Source: Pseudaminobacter soli (ex Li et al. 2025)
GTDB lineage: Bacteria; Pseudomonadota; Alphaproteobacteria; Rhizobiales; Rhizobiaceae
NCBI RefSeq assembly: GCF_003012705.1
Contig: NZ_PXYL01000017.1
Location: 32,095-96,094 of the forward strand
DNA length: 64,000 bases
Reading direction: 5' to 3'
A model generated the notes under the pieces. It was not told the origin of the DNA and ran no database searches. It saw only the letters and a list, made by a program, of their open reading frames with translations. The translations under genes and the position numbers were made by a program. The stretch's first letter is position 1, and each line of letters opens with the position of its first letter. Positions 62,143 to 64,000 of this stretch are shown here, piece after piece.

Positions 62143-63510
62143 ATGCGGACTTCCTTCACGCCCGAGCAGCTTCGCGATCCCGAAATCGAGGAGGCAAACG
62201 GTATTCTCGAGACTTGCGTGCATTACGGCTTCTGCACCAACACCTGCCCGACCTATGTGCTGACGCGCGACGAGAACGAATCCCCGCGCGGCCGCATCGA
62301 CCTCATCCGCGAGATGCTCGAACAAGGCGGTGCGCCGAAGCCCGAAACGGTACGCCATCTCGACAGCTGCCTTTCCTGTCTTTCCTGCATGTCGACCTGC
62401 GCGGCCAAGGTGGACTATGCCCATTTGATCGACCGGGCTCGCGTCCATGTTGAGCGGCATCATCGCCGTCCATTCTTCGATCGGCTTTTGCGCCGAAGCC
62501 TAGCCACGGTGCTCACGAGACCGCGAATGTTTTCCGTCGCTCTTGCGCTCGGCCAAGCCGCAAAACCCTTTCGCGGGCTGATGCCGGCCCGTCTCGCGCC
62601 GCTCGTCGACATGCTGCCGAGCCATGCGATAGGTCAGTTCCTCGACCCCGCCGTATTCGCCGGCACGAGGCCGGCAAGGAAGCGGGTCGCCCTGCTTGCC
62701 GGCTGCGCGCAACAAGCGCTCAACGGCAACATCAACGCCGCGACCATCCGGCTCCTGCAGCGGCTCGGATGCGACGTCGTCGTCGTGGCCGGCGCAGGAT
62801 GCTGCGGCTCGCTTCCGCTCCACATGGGTAAGGAGGATGCCGCGCGCGCCTTGGCCCGGCAAAACGTCGAGGCGTGGCTGCGGGAAAAAAAGGTTTATGG
62901 CCTAGACGCCATCGTCATCAATGCGTCGGGGTGCGGTACCACGGTCAAGGACTACGGGCATCTGCTGGCGCGCGACACGGAACTCGGCAGGGCTGCGGCC
63001 ACAATCGCGTCGCTGGCAAGGGATGTCAGCGAAGTGGTGGCCGAACTCGGCTTCGAGGTCGCGGACAAGAAGCCGGCATATCGCGTCGCCTATCATGATC
63101 CCTGCTCGATGCAGCATGGCCAGAAGGTAACGCGCCAGCCGCGGGCCTTGTTGCGCGCGGCCGGCTTCGATGTGCTCGACGTGCCGGAAAAGCATTTCTG
63201 CTGTGGTTCGGCAGGAACCTACAATCTGCTGCAGCCTCACACCGCGGCCCAACTCGGGACCAGGAAGGCCGGGCATATCGCCAGCACCGATCCCGACATT
63301 GTCGCGACCGGAAACATCGGCTGCATGACGCAGATCCAGCGCTATTCCCGTGTTCCCGTCTTGCACACGGTGGAATTGCTGGATTGGGCGACCGGCGGCG
63401 CAGCCCCACCGTCGCTTCTCGGGACAACGCTGCGTGAACCAATTGTAAAAACGGAAAACCAGCAGTCGTCTGCAGGGGCGGCCGATCCAGGCAGCCCCTG
63501 CATCTGGTGA
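62143..63510 (+). CDS. GlcF-like iron-sulfur subunit of a flavin dehydrogenase
   Basis: A 455-residue protein. The start at 62143 (MRTSFTPEQLRDPEIEEANG) is chosen over 62053. Two 4Fe-4S motifs: CVHYGFCTNTCPTY and CLSCLSCMSTCAAKVDY. Two CCG domains follow (CCGSLPLHMGKEDAARALAR; HDPCSMQHGQKVTRQPRALL; CCGSAGTYNLLQPHTA). This is the layout of glycolate oxidase GlcF. No glcD/glcE neighbour is present; the VAO-type flavoprotein at 56454 could be the partner. The last 40 residues (TGGAAPPSLLGTTLREPIVK onward) are low-complexity, and the gene ends against an IS110 fragment, so the C-terminus may be altered. Confidence 0.83.
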   Translation: MRTSFTPEQLRDPEIEEANGILETCVHYGFCTNTCPTYVLTRDENESPRGRIDLIREMLEQGGAPKPETVRHLDSCLSCLSCMSTCAAKVDYAHLIDRARVHVERHHRRPFFDRLLRRSLATVLTRPRMFSVALALGQAAKPFRGLMPARLAPLVDMLPSHAIGQFLDPAVFAGTRPARKRVALLAGCAQQALNGNINAATIRLLQRLGCDVVVVAGAGCCGSLPLHMGKEDAARALARQNVEAWLREKKVYGLDAIVINASGCGTTVKDYGHLLARDTELGRAAATIASLARDVSEVVAELGFEVADKKPAYRVAYHDPCSMQHGQKVTRQPRALLRAAGFDVLDVPEKHFCCGSAGTYNLLQPHTAAQLGTRKAGHIASTDPDIVATGNIGCMTQIQRYSRVPVLHTVELLDWATGGAAPPSLLGTTLREPIVKTENQQSSAGAADPGSPCIW

Positions 63511-64000
63511 GCTCGGAGGCGGAAGTGCGGTTTCGGCAATGGTGCCGGGTTCGTGGTACGGGTGGTCAGCGCTTTGACCGACGCTTCCAGCTTGCCGTCG
63601 CATTCGGCGATCTTGGCCTGATAGGCATCGTAGAGGTCCAACGTTTGAGCCAACGCGAAGATATGTTCGTCGCGGCCATTCCCAATCAGTGCCGCCCGGA
63701 TCGTCTCTAAGGAGGACCGACAGCGCACGTCCCGGTATGAGGCCAACACTTCCGGATCTCGCTCCCCGGCGACGATCGCCCGGATGATCCGCATGCCGGT
63801 CGCGCCAGTAATGTCGGAGACGACATGATGGAGTTGAAGGTTCATCTCCATGAGCGCCTTCTGCATGTGCTGAATATGGGCTGCTGCGTATTCGACGAGC
63901 CGTTCCCGCTGGCGCAGATAGGACCGCAGCACGGCAATCTCCGCCTCGGGGCGAAAGCTGCCGCGCAATAAGCCGTATGAATGCAGTTGCCGCAGCCAGC
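63510..64000 (-). pseudogene. IS110-family transposase fragment, cut by the window edge
   Basis: The minus strand from 64000 reads WLRQLHSYGLLRGSFRPEAE, YAAAHIQHMQKALMEMNLQL, SDITGATGMRIIRAIVAGER and LPKPHFRLRAHQ, the middle of an IS110/IS1111-type transposase. It begins beyond the right edge. Near 63510 the frame runs into antisense glcF sequence, so the C-terminal Transposase_20 part is missing. The element is truncated at the glcF junction. Confidence 0.72.

Noticed and set aside
1..64000. CRISPR array, prophage or conjugation module
   Set aside because: No regularly spaced repeats, structural phage genes, relaxase or type IV secretion genes were seen.

Overview
The window looks like an accessory region of a high-GC alphaproteobacterium of the order Rhizobiales, most likely Mesorhizobium or a close relative. 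The inference rests on codon use, on a GAAC-N7-GAAC (alphaproteobacterial LexA-type) box in front of an imuA remnant, on small protein families common in rhizobia (DUF1488, DUF982, twin cold-shock modules), and on the mix of IS3, IS6, IS110, IS630 and IS1182 remnants. There is no rRNA gene, intact tRNA, CRISPR array, replication origin or conjugation gene set. All identifications come from reading the sequence, not from database searches.

Layout. 0.4-2.4 kb: a YadA-type trimeric adhesin with a small secreted partner. 2.7-10.3 kb: an unknown protein, a complete IS3 element (3468-4772), a hemerythrin-like protein, a truncated secreted protein, a broken dsbA-like gene with a hairpin where the active site should be, a YfcE-type phosphoesterase, SelO, and an IS630 relic. 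10.5-14.2 kb: a RibD/DHFR-like reductase, an IS110 remnant and a winged-helix/TPR regulator. 14.2-21.3 kb: an arginine deiminase locus (arcD-like antiporter, arcA, arcB, arcC) facing a second AdiC-like antiporter. 21.3-30.7 kb: a Kef-type antiporter, a GST-like protein, an SGNH hydrolase with its TetR regulator and twin operator, DNA polymerase IV, an SOS mutagenesis cassette reduced to a deletion scar, an SDR, a crcB relic and a fatty-acid desaturase. 30.9-32.7 kb: seven tiny genes in a row. 33.3-38.8 kb: a pyruvate/indolepyruvate decarboxylase, a SnoaL-like protein, a cold-shock module, a cytochrome c relic and a periplasmic histidine phosphatase. 39.7-44.2 kb: two divergent units encoding a phosphodiesterase-type enzyme and a peptide/nickel-class binding protein on one side, an EEP hydrolase and an EamA transporter on the other. 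44.7-55.8 kb: a low-density stretch with a membrane protein, a DUF2161 nuclease-like protein, a Tat-exported cytochrome P450, a decayed copy of the cold-shock module, a DUF982 pseudogene, a tRNA relic, small secreted proteins, an orphan TatB, a GT29-like protein and VapBC. 56.4-63.5 kb: a catabolic cluster of a VAO-family flavoprotein, an LLM flavin-dependent monooxygenase, a flavin reductase and a GlcF-like iron-sulfur protein with AraC and IclR regulators, ending at an IS110 fragment that runs off the window.

How the genes work together. The arc genes form an arginine-to-ATP pathway: import, deimination, carbamoyl transfer and substrate-level ATP synthesis. The LLM oxygenase and flavin reductase form a probable two-component monooxygenase, and the VAO flavoprotein and GlcF-like protein a probable dehydrogenase. 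Most gene-poor stretches are graveyards of transposase fragments and frameshifted paralogs, so the region has been rearranged repeatedly. The least ordinary intact gene is the P450: it keeps the P450 signature motifs but begins with a twin-arginine export signal.
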